NCBI GenBank assembly: GCA_900752435.1
Contig: CAADVD010000001.1
Coordinates: 1 to 13,252, forward strand
Length of the DNA stretch: 13,252 bases
Direction of reading: 5' to 3'
DNA from: Oscillospiraceae bacterium
GTDB lineage: Bacteria > Bacillota > Clostridia > Oscillospirales > Ruminococcaceae
Part shown: piece after piece, positions 6,305 to 13,010 of the stretch
How the letters are laid out: every line of letters starts with the position of its first letter
Numbering within the stretch: position 1 is the first letter of the stretch
Translations under genes and position numbers: made by a program
Notes under the pieces: generated by a model
Seen by the model: the letters and a program-made list of their open reading frames with translations, nothing else
Databases searched by the model: none
What the model was told of the DNA's origin: nothing

Positions 6305-8356
6305 TCACATCCGTTTCGCCCGTTGCCGGAGCGTCCGCATTGTCGCGGCCTGTTCCAAATCCACCTTGCCCTCGCAATCACACAGCGTAACCCTGTCCAA
6401 CAGCGGCGACACCGCAATGAGCCGCACCTCGCTCAAAACATCCAGAATCAACCGATATTTGCAGTAATTCATTCCGCCGGGCAAAAATGCATTGAACAGC
6501 AAATCCACCTCGCCGTCAAAGCCGCCATGCTTTTTTAAGTATTTGTACACCACCGCGGTTTCTTCCCTCGCCGGCGTCATTTTTTTGAGCACCGCCTGCG
6601 AAAGCGGTTCGCCGCGCCGGAACATCTCATAGTAGGTCTTTGCGTTGAAGAACTTTTCCTGTACCAATCCCTGCAAGTGAATGTCCTTCACCACCACGGA
6701 CAGGTATTCGCGGCCATTGTACAAATTGACGGTAACGTTCCCCAGAAAATCGATGGTATCGCCCACCCGATACGGAAACCGTTCCGCACTCGTACGGAAG
6801 CACATTGCCGTCATCGAAAGCCTGCCGAACCGAAGCTTCAGCCGCACATGCTTGTTCTCGCTCACCGGCACAATCCCCTCAATGACCGCCCCGCGCATCA
6901 AATACAGCGGCTGTTGGTTGTCCGCTCCGAACGGCTCCAGCACCTGCACGCTCTTGATGTTTTCCACACTCAGCTCATCCGGCAAAATCTCCTTGTCCAC
7001 ATCATAGGAAAATCCAGGCATCACCTGAAAATGCTCCGCCGCATACCGCTCCAAGCTTTCCTTAAACGCCGGAAAATCCGACTCCGCCAGCGTAAATCCT
7101 GCCGCCTGCTTGTGGCCGCCGTAACGAATCAATTGCTGACTGCACGCCGTCAGCGCCTTGTAAAGCGAAAATGCCTCCACACTGCGCGCCGACCCCACCA
7201 ATTCACCGTCGTCCAGCGCCATCAGCAAATTCGGCTTGCCGTACTGCTCCAAAATCTTAGAAGAAGCAATCCCAATGATGCCGTGATGCCAGCCCTCTTT
7301 GTAAAACGTCAGCACACGGTCGTTGAGCCTTTGCGGATTCTGCCGAATCTGCTCCTCAATGTCGAATAGAATCTGCTCCTCCAACTCCTTGCGCTGGTTG
7401 TTGAGCCGATTCATTTCCTCGGCCAGCGTTCGGGCTTCCTCTTCCGTATCCGCCAACAGCAAATTCACCGCCAGCGATGCGTCGCCCATGCGCCCAGCCG
7501 CGTTGATGCGTGGCGCAATGCCGAACGCCACATTCTGTGAGGTCAGCTTTTCCGGATGCAGTCCGGCCACCTCCATGATGGCGTGTAGCCCCAAATTATC
7601 GGTTACCGCCAGCTGATGCAGACCATACCGCACCAACGCACGGTTTTCACCCACCAGCGGCACCACATCGGCAATGGTGCCCACCGCCACCACATCGCCG
7701 AACTGCTCCAGCGTATAGCGGTAATCGCCGTCCTCCATCGCTGTAATCAGTTTAAACGCCACGCCCACACCGGCCAACTGCTTAAACGAGCTTCCGCAGT
7801 CTTTGCGCTGCGGATTGACCACCGCATACGCCGGGGGCAATTCATCGCCCACCTGATGATGGTCGGTCACAATCACCGTCATGCCAAGCCGATTGGCCAA
7901 GCGCACTTCCTCCAACGCGGAAATGCCATTGTCCACCGTGATGAGCAGGGACACCCCAGCTTCCGCCAGCTTCTCCACCGCCTGCGCGTTCATGCCGTAG
8001 CCCTCGCCGTCACGCTTCGGAATGTAATACTGCACATCCGCGCCCAGCGAACTCAGATAAGCGTACAAAATCGCCGTCGAGGTTACGCCGTCGCAGTCGT
8101 AGTCGCCGTAAATCGCAATGGATTCACCGCTGTCCACCGCCTGCTTCACGCGCTCCGACGCCCGCTCCATATCCTGTATCGCAAACGGGCTTTCAAACGC
8201 CAGTTCATCACTCAGCAAAGCCGCCGCCAACGCAGGCGTGTTCATGCCGCGGTTGACCAGAATGGATGCCGCAAATTCTGAAATACCGCATTCGCCGGCC
8301 AGCAGTTTGGCCTGCCTTGGGTTGGCGCGCGGCACATTCCAGCGCTTCATTGCCAT
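6305..8356 (-). CDS. recJ: Single-stranded-DNA-specific exonuclease RecJ
   Basis: A 683-residue 5'-3' single-strand DNA exonuclease of the DHH superfamily, acting in recombination, mismatch and base-excision repair. Visible motifs: YGDYDCDGVTST (83-94) with metal-binding aspartates, TVDNG (140-144), VTDHH (163-167), and further on GVGVAFKLI, GTIADVVPL and a GGHKQAAGFTL segment of the DHHA1 domain, followed by an OB-fold region near 490-570. Motifs are intact and the length is within the bacterial range (about 560-790). AGGAGG lies 8 bases before the ATG at 8356. It is the first gene of the long minus-strand block and has two overlapping candidate promoters about 70-105 bp upstream. In many Clostridia an apt gene sits between recJ and rel; here only 48 bp separate them. 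Confidence 0.96.
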   Translation of the reverse strand: MAMKRWNVPRANPRQAKLLAGECGISEFAASILVNRGMNTPALAAALLSDELAFESPFAIQDMERASERVKQAVDSGESIAIYGDYDCDGVTSTAILYAYLSSLGADVQYYIPKRDGEGYGMNAQAVEKLAEAGVSLLITVDNGISALEEVRLANRLGMTVIVTDHHQVGDELPPAYAVVNPQRKDCGSSFKQLAGVGVAFKLITAMEDGDYRYTLEQFGDVVAVGTIADVVPLVGENRALVRYGLHQLAVTDNLGLHAIMEVAGLHPEKLTSQNVAFGIAPRINAAGRMGDASLAVNLLLADTEEEARTLAEEMNRLNNQRKELEEQILFDIEEQIRQNPQRLNDRVLTFYKEGWHHGIIGIASSKILEQYGKPNLLMALDDGELVGSARSVEAFSLYKALTACSQQLIRYGGHKQAAGFTLAESDFPAFKESLERYAAEHFQVMPGFSYDVDKEILPDELSVENIKSVQVLEPFGADNQQPLYLMRGAVIEGIVPVSENKHVRLKLRFGRLSMTAMCFRTSAERFPYRVGDTIDFLGNVTVNLYNGREYLSVVVKDIHLQGLVQEKFFNAKTYYEMFRRGEPLSQAVLKKMTPAREETAVVYKYLKKHGGFDGEVDLLFNAFLPGGMNYCKYRLILDVLSEVRLIAVSPLLDRVTLCDCEGKVDLEQAATMRTLRQRAKRM

Positions 8357-8392
8357 GGACGTTTCCTCCTCGTTGACGGTTTGCTTCCAAGC

Positions 8393-8408
8393 TGTCCGAT
8401 GATGGACA
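8393..8408. promoter_or_regulatory. Short inverted repeat in the recJ leader
   Basis: TGTCC (8393-8397) and GGACA (8404-8408) flank a 6-base loop, lying between the recJ promoters and the ribosome site. It would form a 5-bp hairpin in the mRNA leader. Nothing shows that it is regulatory. Confidence 0.3.
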
Positions 8409-8423
8409 TGTTTTCTTTATATA

Positions 8424-8462
8424 ATAATAGTTTATTTTAACACTTTTTTTCAATTTTCGCAA
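8424..8462 (-). promoter_or_regulatory. Overlapping candidate promoters for the recJ-rel block
   Basis: On the minus strand, TTGCGA (8457-8462) lies 17 bp from TAAAAT (8434-8439). A second pair, TTGAAA (8448-8453) and TATTAT (8424-8429), has an 18-bp spacer. Both lie in a very AT-rich stretch 70-105 bp before the recJ ATG. The first is the closer to consensus (nine of twelve). Confidence 0.6.
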
Positions 8463-8482
8463 CACTATTTGCAAGAATCCAA

Positions 8483-8510
8483 AAAGTGTCCGGATCGCAA
8501 AAAACACCTT
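8483..8510 (-). terminator. Weak candidate terminator of the HxlR gene
   Basis: On the minus strand AAGGTGT (8504-8510, overlapping the stop codon by two bases) can pair with ACACTTT (8483-8489) in a 7-bp stem with one G-U pair around a 14-base loop. A short run of T partly overlaps the 3' arm (8481-8487). The stem is weak and the loop large, so termination would be inefficient at best. Confidence 0.3.
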
Positions 8511-8880
8511 ATTGATTTGATTCATACGGATTCACATAATCCGGACATAAATACGTTTCACTCCAAGTCATCATGGTTTGCAAAACCGGCACAAAGCTCT
8601 GCCCCAATTCTGTGAGCGAATACTCCACTTTAGGCGGAATCTCCTTGTAGATTTCCCGATGTAGAAATCCGCTTTCTTCCAACTCTCTCAATTGTTTGGT
8701 CAAAGTGGATTGGGTAATGCCGTCCAAACGGCGCATCAATTCTCCAAACCGCTGCACCTTATAAAACGCGACATACCATAAAATTAAAATTTTCCATTTT
8801 CCGCTCAGCACGGATTGCAGCGTGCTCATCGGCACACAGCGCGCCATTGTTTTGGAATCGTTAAATTTATTCTTTGCCAT
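8509..8880 (-). CDS. HxlR-family winged-helix transcriptional regulator
   Basis: A DNA-binding protein of 123 residues with the compact HxlR (DUF24/COG1733) fold. The family signature is clear: SGKWKILILWYV (about 26-37), RFGELMRRLDGITQSTLTKQLRELEESG (winged helix-turn-helix), and YSLTELGQSFVPVL near the C-terminus. C15 sits just ahead of the SGKW motif, where the conserved N-terminal cysteine of redox- or electrophile-sensing members such as YodB is found, so thiol sensing is possible but unproven. The first ATG at 8889 directly abuts the AAAGGA ribosome site, while the ATG at 8880 has it 9 bases away, so the latter is used. It is divergent from two radical SAM genes; HxlR proteins often control the adjacent divergent gene and themselves, and palindromes are present in the shared region. 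Confidence 0.92.
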   Translation of the reverse strand: MAKNKFNDSKTMARCVPMSTLQSVLSGKWKILILWYVAFYKVQRFGELMRRLDGITQSTLTKQLRELEESGFLHREIYKEIPPKVEYSLTELGQSFVPVLQTMMTWSETYLCPDYVNPYESNQ

Positions 8881-8906
8881 ACCGCACATTCCTTTCTCTG
8901 AATCTA

Positions 8907-8935
8907 AGTATAGCCTAAGCTATGTCCAAATACAA
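8907..8935 (-). promoter_or_regulatory. Promoter of the HxlR gene with internal inverted repeat
   Basis: On the minus strand -35 TTGTAT (8930-8935, four of six) and -10 TATACT (8907-8912, five of six) have a 17-bp spacer. Within it an inverted repeat, ATAGC (8910-8914) and GCTAT (8919-8923) around CTAA, overlaps the -10. A protein bound there would block transcription, as expected for autoregulation. Confidence 0.5.
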
Positions 8936-8946
8936 GGTACAATTAT

Positions 8947-8975
8947 TTTAAAAACTTAGTATAAAAAATTATACT
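8947..8975 (+). promoter_or_regulatory. Candidate promoter of the radical SAM pair
   Basis: TTTAAA (8947-8952, four of six to the -35 consensus) lies 17 bp from TATACT (8970-8975, five of six to the -10). The predicted start near 8982 leaves a leader of about 125 bases ahead of the ATG at 9108. The -10 is inside the palindrome at 8957-8976. Confidence 0.45.
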
Positions 8976-8976
8976 A
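8957..8976. promoter_or_regulatory. Perfect palindrome, candidate HxlR operator
   Basis: The arms TAGTATAA (8957-8964) and TTATACTA (8969-8976) are exact reverse complements separated by AAAA, giving a 20-bp dyad suited to a dimeric winged-helix regulator. It covers the -10 and part of the spacer of the promoter facing the radical SAM genes. The half-site AGTATA also occurs at 8907-8912, 51 bp away, in the regulator's own -10. Binding by the adjacent HxlR protein is inference from position and symmetry. Confidence 0.6.
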
Positions 8977-9107
8977 CTGCTATAAAAAGACAGTACTTGA
9001 ATATGCAAAACAAATCGTGTAATCTGGGATTCAGAAACAAGAGATTCAGCGGCCGCTTTGTATCAGACTTGTTTTCCTGTTTTCAAACCGAGAAAGGACA
9101 CGATACT

Positions 9108-10007
9108 ATGCACTATACTGGAACAATTTGGAGACCCCCATACGAAGCATCTTCTTTGCTGATTGAGGTTACCGCAGGCTGTACCCATCATCGATGCAAA
9201 TTCTGCACCCTATACCATGACCTCCCCTTCCAATTCAGAATGTCTCCTTTGGAAGACGTGGAAGCCGATCTAAAAGAAGCGCAGAAGCAATTTCGACTTT
9301 GGAACAATTACCAAGTTTCCCGTACCTTTTTGACCGGCGCCAATCCGTTTGCCCTGCAATTTGACCGCCTCATCACCATCGCCGACTTGATTCACAAATA
9401 CTTTCCGAAAAACAAAACGATTGGCTGTTTTTCCAGAGTCACCGACATCTCACGAAAAACAGACGAGGAATTGCTCCGCCTGCGCCAAACCGGTTACGAT
9501 GGCCTCACCATTGGAATTGAAACCGGCGATGATACGGCTCTGCAATTCATGCACAAGGGTTACCAATCGGCTGACATCCTCACGCAATGCAAGCGTTTGG
9601 ACCGTGCCGGTATCCGCTATCATTTCTTCTATTTAACCGGCATTTCCGGCGCCGGGCGCGGAGAACAGGGTGCAAAAGCAACCGCTGACATCTGCAATCA
9701 GCTTCACCCTCAATTGATTGGTGCAAATATGCTGACCATTTATCCGGAATCGGAGCTTTATCAAGAAATCAAACAGGGCAACTGGAAAGAGGCAGGAGAA
9801 ATTGAAAAATTCAAAGAATTAAAAGTCCTGATTACCAACTTAAAAATCCCCGTCTTCTTTGCCGCAATGGGTTCTTCCAACGCCATTCCGCTCCAAGGAA
9901 GCCTGCCCCAACACCGCCAAAAGCTCTTGTCCATGCTGGACGAGATTATACAAACCGTAAGCGAAGAGGAACTGCGGCAATACCGCACCCACCTTCCGCA
10001 TCTGTAA
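9108..10007 (+). CDS. Radical SAM protein, substrate unknown (first of a tandem pair)
   Basis: A 299-residue radical SAM enzyme of a family commonly annotated only as radical SAM protein. The N-terminus MHYTGTIWRPPYEASSLL leads to the cluster motif CTHHRCKFC with C25, C30 and C33, a CX4CX2C spacing one residue longer than the canonical CX3CX2C. Further landmarks are FLTGANPFAL (74-83), GLTIGIETGDD (132-142), a GYQSADILTQCKRLDRAGI segment, and a C-terminal SEEELRQYRTHL. No B12, SPASM or other extra domain is visible and there is no membrane segment. An in-frame upstream extension to 8997 (37 residues) lacks a ribosome site; GAAAGGA lies 9 bases before the ATG at 9108. The next gene, 14 bp downstream, is a paralog at about 40% identity by eye. 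Control by the divergent HxlR regulator is likely. The reaction is unknown. Confidence 0.88.
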   Translation: MHYTGTIWRPPYEASSLLIEVTAGCTHHRCKFCTLYHDLPFQFRMSPLEDVEADLKEAQKQFRLWNNYQVSRTFLTGANPFALQFDRLITIADLIHKYFPKNKTIGCFSRVTDISRKTDEELLRLRQTGYDGLTIGIETGDDTALQFMHKGYQSADILTQCKRLDRAGIRYHFFYLTGISGAGRGEQGAKATADICNQLHPQLIGANMLTIYPESELYQEIKQGNWKEAGEIEKFKELKVLITNLKIPVFFAAMGSSNAIPLQGSLPQHRQKLLSMLDEIIQTVSEEELRQYRTHLPHL

Positions 10008-10021
10008 AGGAGGCACTATCC

Positions 10022-10903
10022 TTGCACTTCACCGGAAGAACGTGGTGTCCGCCATATGAAGCGGATTCCTGCATCATTCAGCTGACGTCCGGCTGTACCT
10101 ACTGCAAATGCAATTTCTGCAATCTGTACCAAAACGAACCGTTTCGACTGTCACCGCTGTCCGAATTTGAAGAGGACTTGGCCGAGCTCAAATCGTATCA
10201 GTCGAACGCAAGACGCGTTTTCCTCACAGGCGCCAACCCCTTTGCATTAAGCTATGAAACACTTAAACCCTACGTTTTAACCGTACGGGATTACTTAATC
10301 AAATGTCAGACCATCGCGATGTTTGCCAGCATACGAGACATCCAAAACAAAGAGACTTGGCAATTAAAAAAACTGCGGGCGATGGGCGTGAACGGGCTGA
10401 GCATCGGCACGGAAAGCGGAGATGACGCCACACTCACCTTGGCCAACAAAGGCTATACCGCACAGGATATTTTAAAGCAATGCCGAAAGCTGGATGAAGC
10501 CGGCATCGAATATTATTTTGTGTATATGACCGGACTGGCTGGAAAACACGCCGGATACCGCAACGCACTCAACAGTGCAAAGCTCTTCAATCAGCTCAAC
10601 CCATACTTCATTTCCATCGACTCCCTTACGCTTTTCCCGGATACAAATTTCTACACGATAGCAAAAGAAGGAACTTTTATTCCAGCCGGAGAAAAAGAAC
10701 GGCTGCGTGAAATGCAAGTCTTGATTCAAAATTTGCAGATTAGAACGCATCTATTTGCCAATACTAGTTCCAACTTTTATCCAATTAGCGCTTATCTGCC
10801 CAAAGAACGCGAACGGGCAATTGAGAAAATCCAACAAGTGCTGGACACCTTCAGCGAAGAGGAAATGCGCCACTATCGCAACCATTTAAAATCCTTGGGT
10901 TAA
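10022..10903 (+). CDS. Radical SAM protein, substrate unknown (second of a tandem pair)
   Basis: A 293-residue paralog of the preceding gene, roughly 40% identical by eye over its whole length, with shared blocks PPYEA, FLTGANPFAL, IGTESGDD, ANKGYTAQDIL and SEEEMRHYRNHL. The cluster motif reads CTYCKCNFC: C25, C30 and C33 align with the partner's three cysteines, while C28 is an extra one where the partner has His. C9 and C17 are also absent from the partner. It begins with TTG at 10022, supported by AAAGGAGG 8 bases upstream that overlaps the previous stop codon, and by alignment of the MHxTG N-termini. The 14-bp gap shows a two-gene operon. No terminator follows; lactate dehydrogenase starts 61 bp later. 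Function is unknown; a shared pathway or heteromeric complex with the first paralog is inference. Confidence 0.87.
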   Translation: MHFTGRTWCPPYEADSCIIQLTSGCTYCKCNFCNLYQNEPFRLSPLSEFEEDLAELKSYQSNARRVFLTGANPFALSYETLKPYVLTVRDYLIKCQTIAMFASIRDIQNKETWQLKKLRAMGVNGLSIGTESGDDATLTLANKGYTAQDILKQCRKLDEAGIEYYFVYMTGLAGKHAGYRNALNSAKLFNQLNPYFISIDSLTLFPDTNFYTIAKEGTFIPAGEKERLREMQVLIQNLQIRTHLFANTSSNFYPISAYLPKERERAIEKIQQVLDTFSEEEMRHYRNHLKSLG

Positions 10904-10964
10904 AACAAAACATCAATAGAATAAAAGAATAAAAATGAACGGAACCAAAAATGGAGGAATCCCT

Positions 10965-11921
10965 ATGACAACCGATAATCGAAAGGTCGTGCTCATCGGC
11001 ACCGGAATGGTGGGCATGAGCTACGCCTACGCCCTGCTCAACCAAAACGTCTGTGATGAACTGGTGCTCATCGACATCGACCGCGAACGCGCCAAGGGCG
11101 AAGCCATGGATTTAAACCACGGTCTGGCGTTTTCCGCTTCTCCCATGAAAATTTACGCAGGGGATTACAAGGATTGCCAGGATGCAGATATCCTTGCAAT
11201 TTGTGCCGGTGTGGCACAAAATCCGGGCGAATCCCGACTGGATCTGCTTCACCGCAACGCCCAAGTATTTGAGTCCATTCTCAATCCGGTCATGGAATCC
11301 GGCTTCAACGGCCTGTTTCTTGTCGCAACCAATCCGGTGGACATCATGACGCGCATTGCCTGCGGATTATCGGGCTTCAACCCGCGCCGCGTGCTGGGAA
11401 CAGGGACAACACTTGATACGGCGCGCCTGCGCTATCTGCTGGGCGACTATTTTTCCGTCGATCCGCGCAACATGCACGCCTATGTCATTGGTGAGCACGG
11501 CGACAGCGAATTTGTCCCGTGGTCACAGGCGATGCTGGCGACAAAGCCGGTGCTGGATATCTGCACGCAGTCCAGCGGTCAGCACTGCTATGAAGATATG
11601 GAGCGCATCGGCGAAGAGGTACGCGGAGCGGCGGAAAAAATCATCCGCGCCAAACACGCGACCTACTATGGCATCGGAATGGCCATGGTGCGCATCACCA
11701 AGGCCATTTTCGGAAATGAGAACAGCGTGCTGACGGTGTCCGCCATGCTGTGCGGCGAATACGGGGAAACCGATGTGTTTGCCGGTGTACCGTGCATCGT
11801 CAACCGAAATGGCGTTCAGCACGTGCTGACTCTGCCGCTCAACGAAGAAGAACTGCAAAAGTTCCATGCTTCCTGCGATACCCTCAAAACATTTTACAAC
11901 AGTTTAAAATTGGGCTTTTAA
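10965..11921 (+). CDS. ldh: L-lactate dehydrogenase
   Basis: NAD-dependent cytoplasmic enzyme of 318 residues that reduces pyruvate to L-lactate. The Rossmann motif is IGTGMVG (11-17), with D37 in LIDID for NAD specificity. The substrate loop AGVAQNPGESR (81-91) carries Q85, the residue that selects pyruvate over oxaloacetate (malate dehydrogenases have Arg there). Catalytic residues are D151 and R154 in LDTARLR and H178 in IGEHGDSEF. ATNPVDI (121-127) is also present. An in-frame ATG at 10935 would add ten residues, but GGAGG 7 bases before the ATG at 10965 fixes the start. The upstream 61 bp hold only a poor promoter candidate (TTGGGT, 16 bp, TAGAAT at 10895-10922), so transcription may come partly from the radical SAM operon. 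Role: NADH re-oxidation in fermentation. Confidence 0.95.
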   Translation: MTTDNRKVVLIGTGMVGMSYAYALLNQNVCDELVLIDIDRERAKGEAMDLNHGLAFSASPMKIYAGDYKDCQDADILAICAGVAQNPGESRLDLLHRNAQVFESILNPVMESGFNGLFLVATNPVDIMTRIACGLSGFNPRRVLGTGTTLDTARLRYLLGDYFSVDPRNMHAYVIGEHGDSEFVPWSQAMLATKPVLDICTQSSGQHCYEDMERIGEEVRGAAEKIIRAKHATYYGIGMAMVRITKAIFGNENSVLTVSAMLCGEYGETDVFAGVPCIVNRNGVQHVLTLPLNEEELQKFHASCDTLKTFYNSLKLGF

Positions 11922-11932
11922 AAATAAAGCGA

Positions 11933-11952
11933 CTGCAAAAATCCTTTTTCAG
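11933..11952 (+). terminator. Weak hairpin after ldh
   Basis: CTG then AAAAA (one bulged C) pairs with TTTTT then CAG around a TCC loop, 11 bp after the ldh stop. There is no clear T run afterwards, so it is at best a poor terminator. The rest of the gap (11953-12099) is AT-rich. It holds an all-AT hairpin (AAAATTT at 11996-12002 with AAATTTT at 12007-12013) and an isolated TATAAT (11963-11968) without a matching -35. No convincing promoter for the next operon was found. Confidence 0.25.
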
Positions 11953-12099
11953 AGTACATCTTTATAATATTCACAGAAATTTCATATTTACAGTCAAAAT
12001 TTGTTAAAATTTTTGATTATTGTAGTGTAGGGTGTTTCCACTAATTTCTACTATCGTACTCAGAATTTTTATGTTACACTAACGACAGGCGGTGAACTC

Positions 12100-12759
12100 A
12101 TGCGCAATCTACCCTCTATCCCCCGCATTTCCGTCATCACCGGTCATTACGGCAGCGGAAAAACCACCTTAGCGGCCAACCTCGCTCTGCATTTGCGGAA
12201 GCAAGGCTGTTCCGTCGCCGTCATTGACCTCGATTTGGTAAACCCCTATTTTCGTACAGCCGATTTCAAGAACTTGTTTGAACAGCAGGGCATCCAACTG
12301 ATTACGCCGCTGTTTGCGAATACCAATCTGGACATTCCGGCGCTGGGCAGCAACATTGAAGGCGTACTGACGCAGGAAAACACCCATGTCATTGTAGACG
12401 TCGGCGGCGACGACGCCGGTGCGGTTGCACTGGGACGCTTCTCCGCCCTGCTTGAGCGGCTCGGCTGCGGTGTGTACTACGTCTTCAATGCCTGCCGCTA
12501 CCTGACCCGTACACCGGAGGAAGCCCATGCCCTTTTGCAGGACATTGAGCAGGCTTCCCGACTGCGAACCACCGCTCTGATCAACAACTCCAACCTAGGC
12601 GCGGAAACCACACGGCAAACCGTACAAGCCTCTGCGCCCTACGCTGAAAAACTTTCTTCCCTCACCGGACTGCCGGTCGTTTGCACCTGCATTCGGGAGG
12701 ATCTCGATAAAAGCACCGACAACTATCTGCCGGTCAAACCACTGGTCAAAAGCCTGTGA
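12100..12759 (+). CDS. MinD/ParA-like P-loop ATPase of the 2-oxoacid:ferredoxin oxidoreductase locus
   Basis: A 219-residue ATP-binding protein of the SIMIBI class. Walker A is GHYGSGKT at 15-22, followed by a VIDLDLVNPYFR segment (41-52) and a Walker B-like VIVDVGG (97-103). It lacks the second lysine of the deviant ParA/MinD Walker A (KGGxGKT), so it is closer to the CobQ/Mrp-like branch. No membrane helix or DNA-binding domain is seen. In Clostridia an ATPase of this type often lies directly before the ferredoxin and VorB subunits, as here, and a role in assembly or maturation of the Fe-S oxidoreductase is plausible but unproven. AGGCGG lies 7 bases before the ATG. It ends 29 bp before the next gene. 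Its sequence context separates it from chromosome-partition ParA. Confidence 0.85.
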   Translation: MRNLPSIPRISVITGHYGSGKTTLAANLALHLRKQGCSVAVIDLDLVNPYFRTADFKNLFEQQGIQLITPLFANTNLDIPALGSNIEGVLTQENTHVIVDVGGDDAGAVALGRFSALLERLGCGVYYVFNACRYLTRTPEEAHALLQDIEQASRLRTTALINNSNLGAETTRQTVQASAPYAEKLSSLTGLPVVCTCIREDLDKSTDNYLPVKPLVKSL

Positions 12760-12788
12760 TTGCACAGACCGACAAAAAGGAGAACACC

Positions 12789-12995
12789 ATGGCAAAACTG
12801 ACCATACTATCTGAACGCTGCAAAGGCTGTCTGCTCTGCACCAAAGCTTGTCCCAAAAAGCTTTTGGAAGCCAGCACCGACACGCACAACGCCAAGGGCT
12901 ACTATCCCGTGCGCATCACCCGTCCGGAGCAGTGCATCGGCTGTGCGCTGTGCGCGCGCATGTGCCCCGACTGCGTCATCATCGTGGAAAAGTAA
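12789..12995 (+). CDS. 2-oxoacid:ferredoxin oxidoreductase ferredoxin-type subunit (2x[4Fe-4S])
   Basis: A 68-residue ferredoxin with two complete [4Fe-4S] motifs: C11, C14, C17, C21 (CKGCLLCTKACP) and C49, C52, C55, C59 (CIGCALCARMCP), plus an extra C62. This is the small electron-carrying subunit (VorC/PorD-like) that passes electrons from the thiamine-diphosphate catalytic subunits to ferredoxin. AAGGAG 6 bases before the ATG at 12789 supports this start over an in-frame ATG at 12756, which overlaps the ATPase stop. The alpha subunit follows 15 bp downstream, showing an operon. Position and length fit the branched-chain or unspecified 2-oxoacid oxidoreductases; substrate cannot be told from this subunit. 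Confidence 0.92.
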   Translation: MAKLTILSERCKGCLLCTKACPKKLLEASTDTHNAKGYYPVRITRPEQCIGCALCARMCPDCVIIVEK

Positions 12996-13010
12996 AGTGA
13001 GGATTCTTTC

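Noticed and set aside
9049..9058. GC-rich palindrome AGCGGCCGCT
   Set aside because: Single short palindrome (contains a rare-cutter restriction site) with no second copy or clear partner; treated as chance except as part of the leader loop.
8997..9107. N-terminal extension or leader peptide in frame with the first radical SAM gene
   Set aside because: No ribosome site precedes its TTG or ATG, and the paralog aligns from the MHxTG start, so the ATG at 9108 is preferred.
11996..12018. Rex-type redox operator (TTGTTAA half-site) before the oxidoreductase operon
   Set aside because: Only one half matches; the expected TTAACAA partner at the right spacing is absent, so it is probably AT-rich coincidence.
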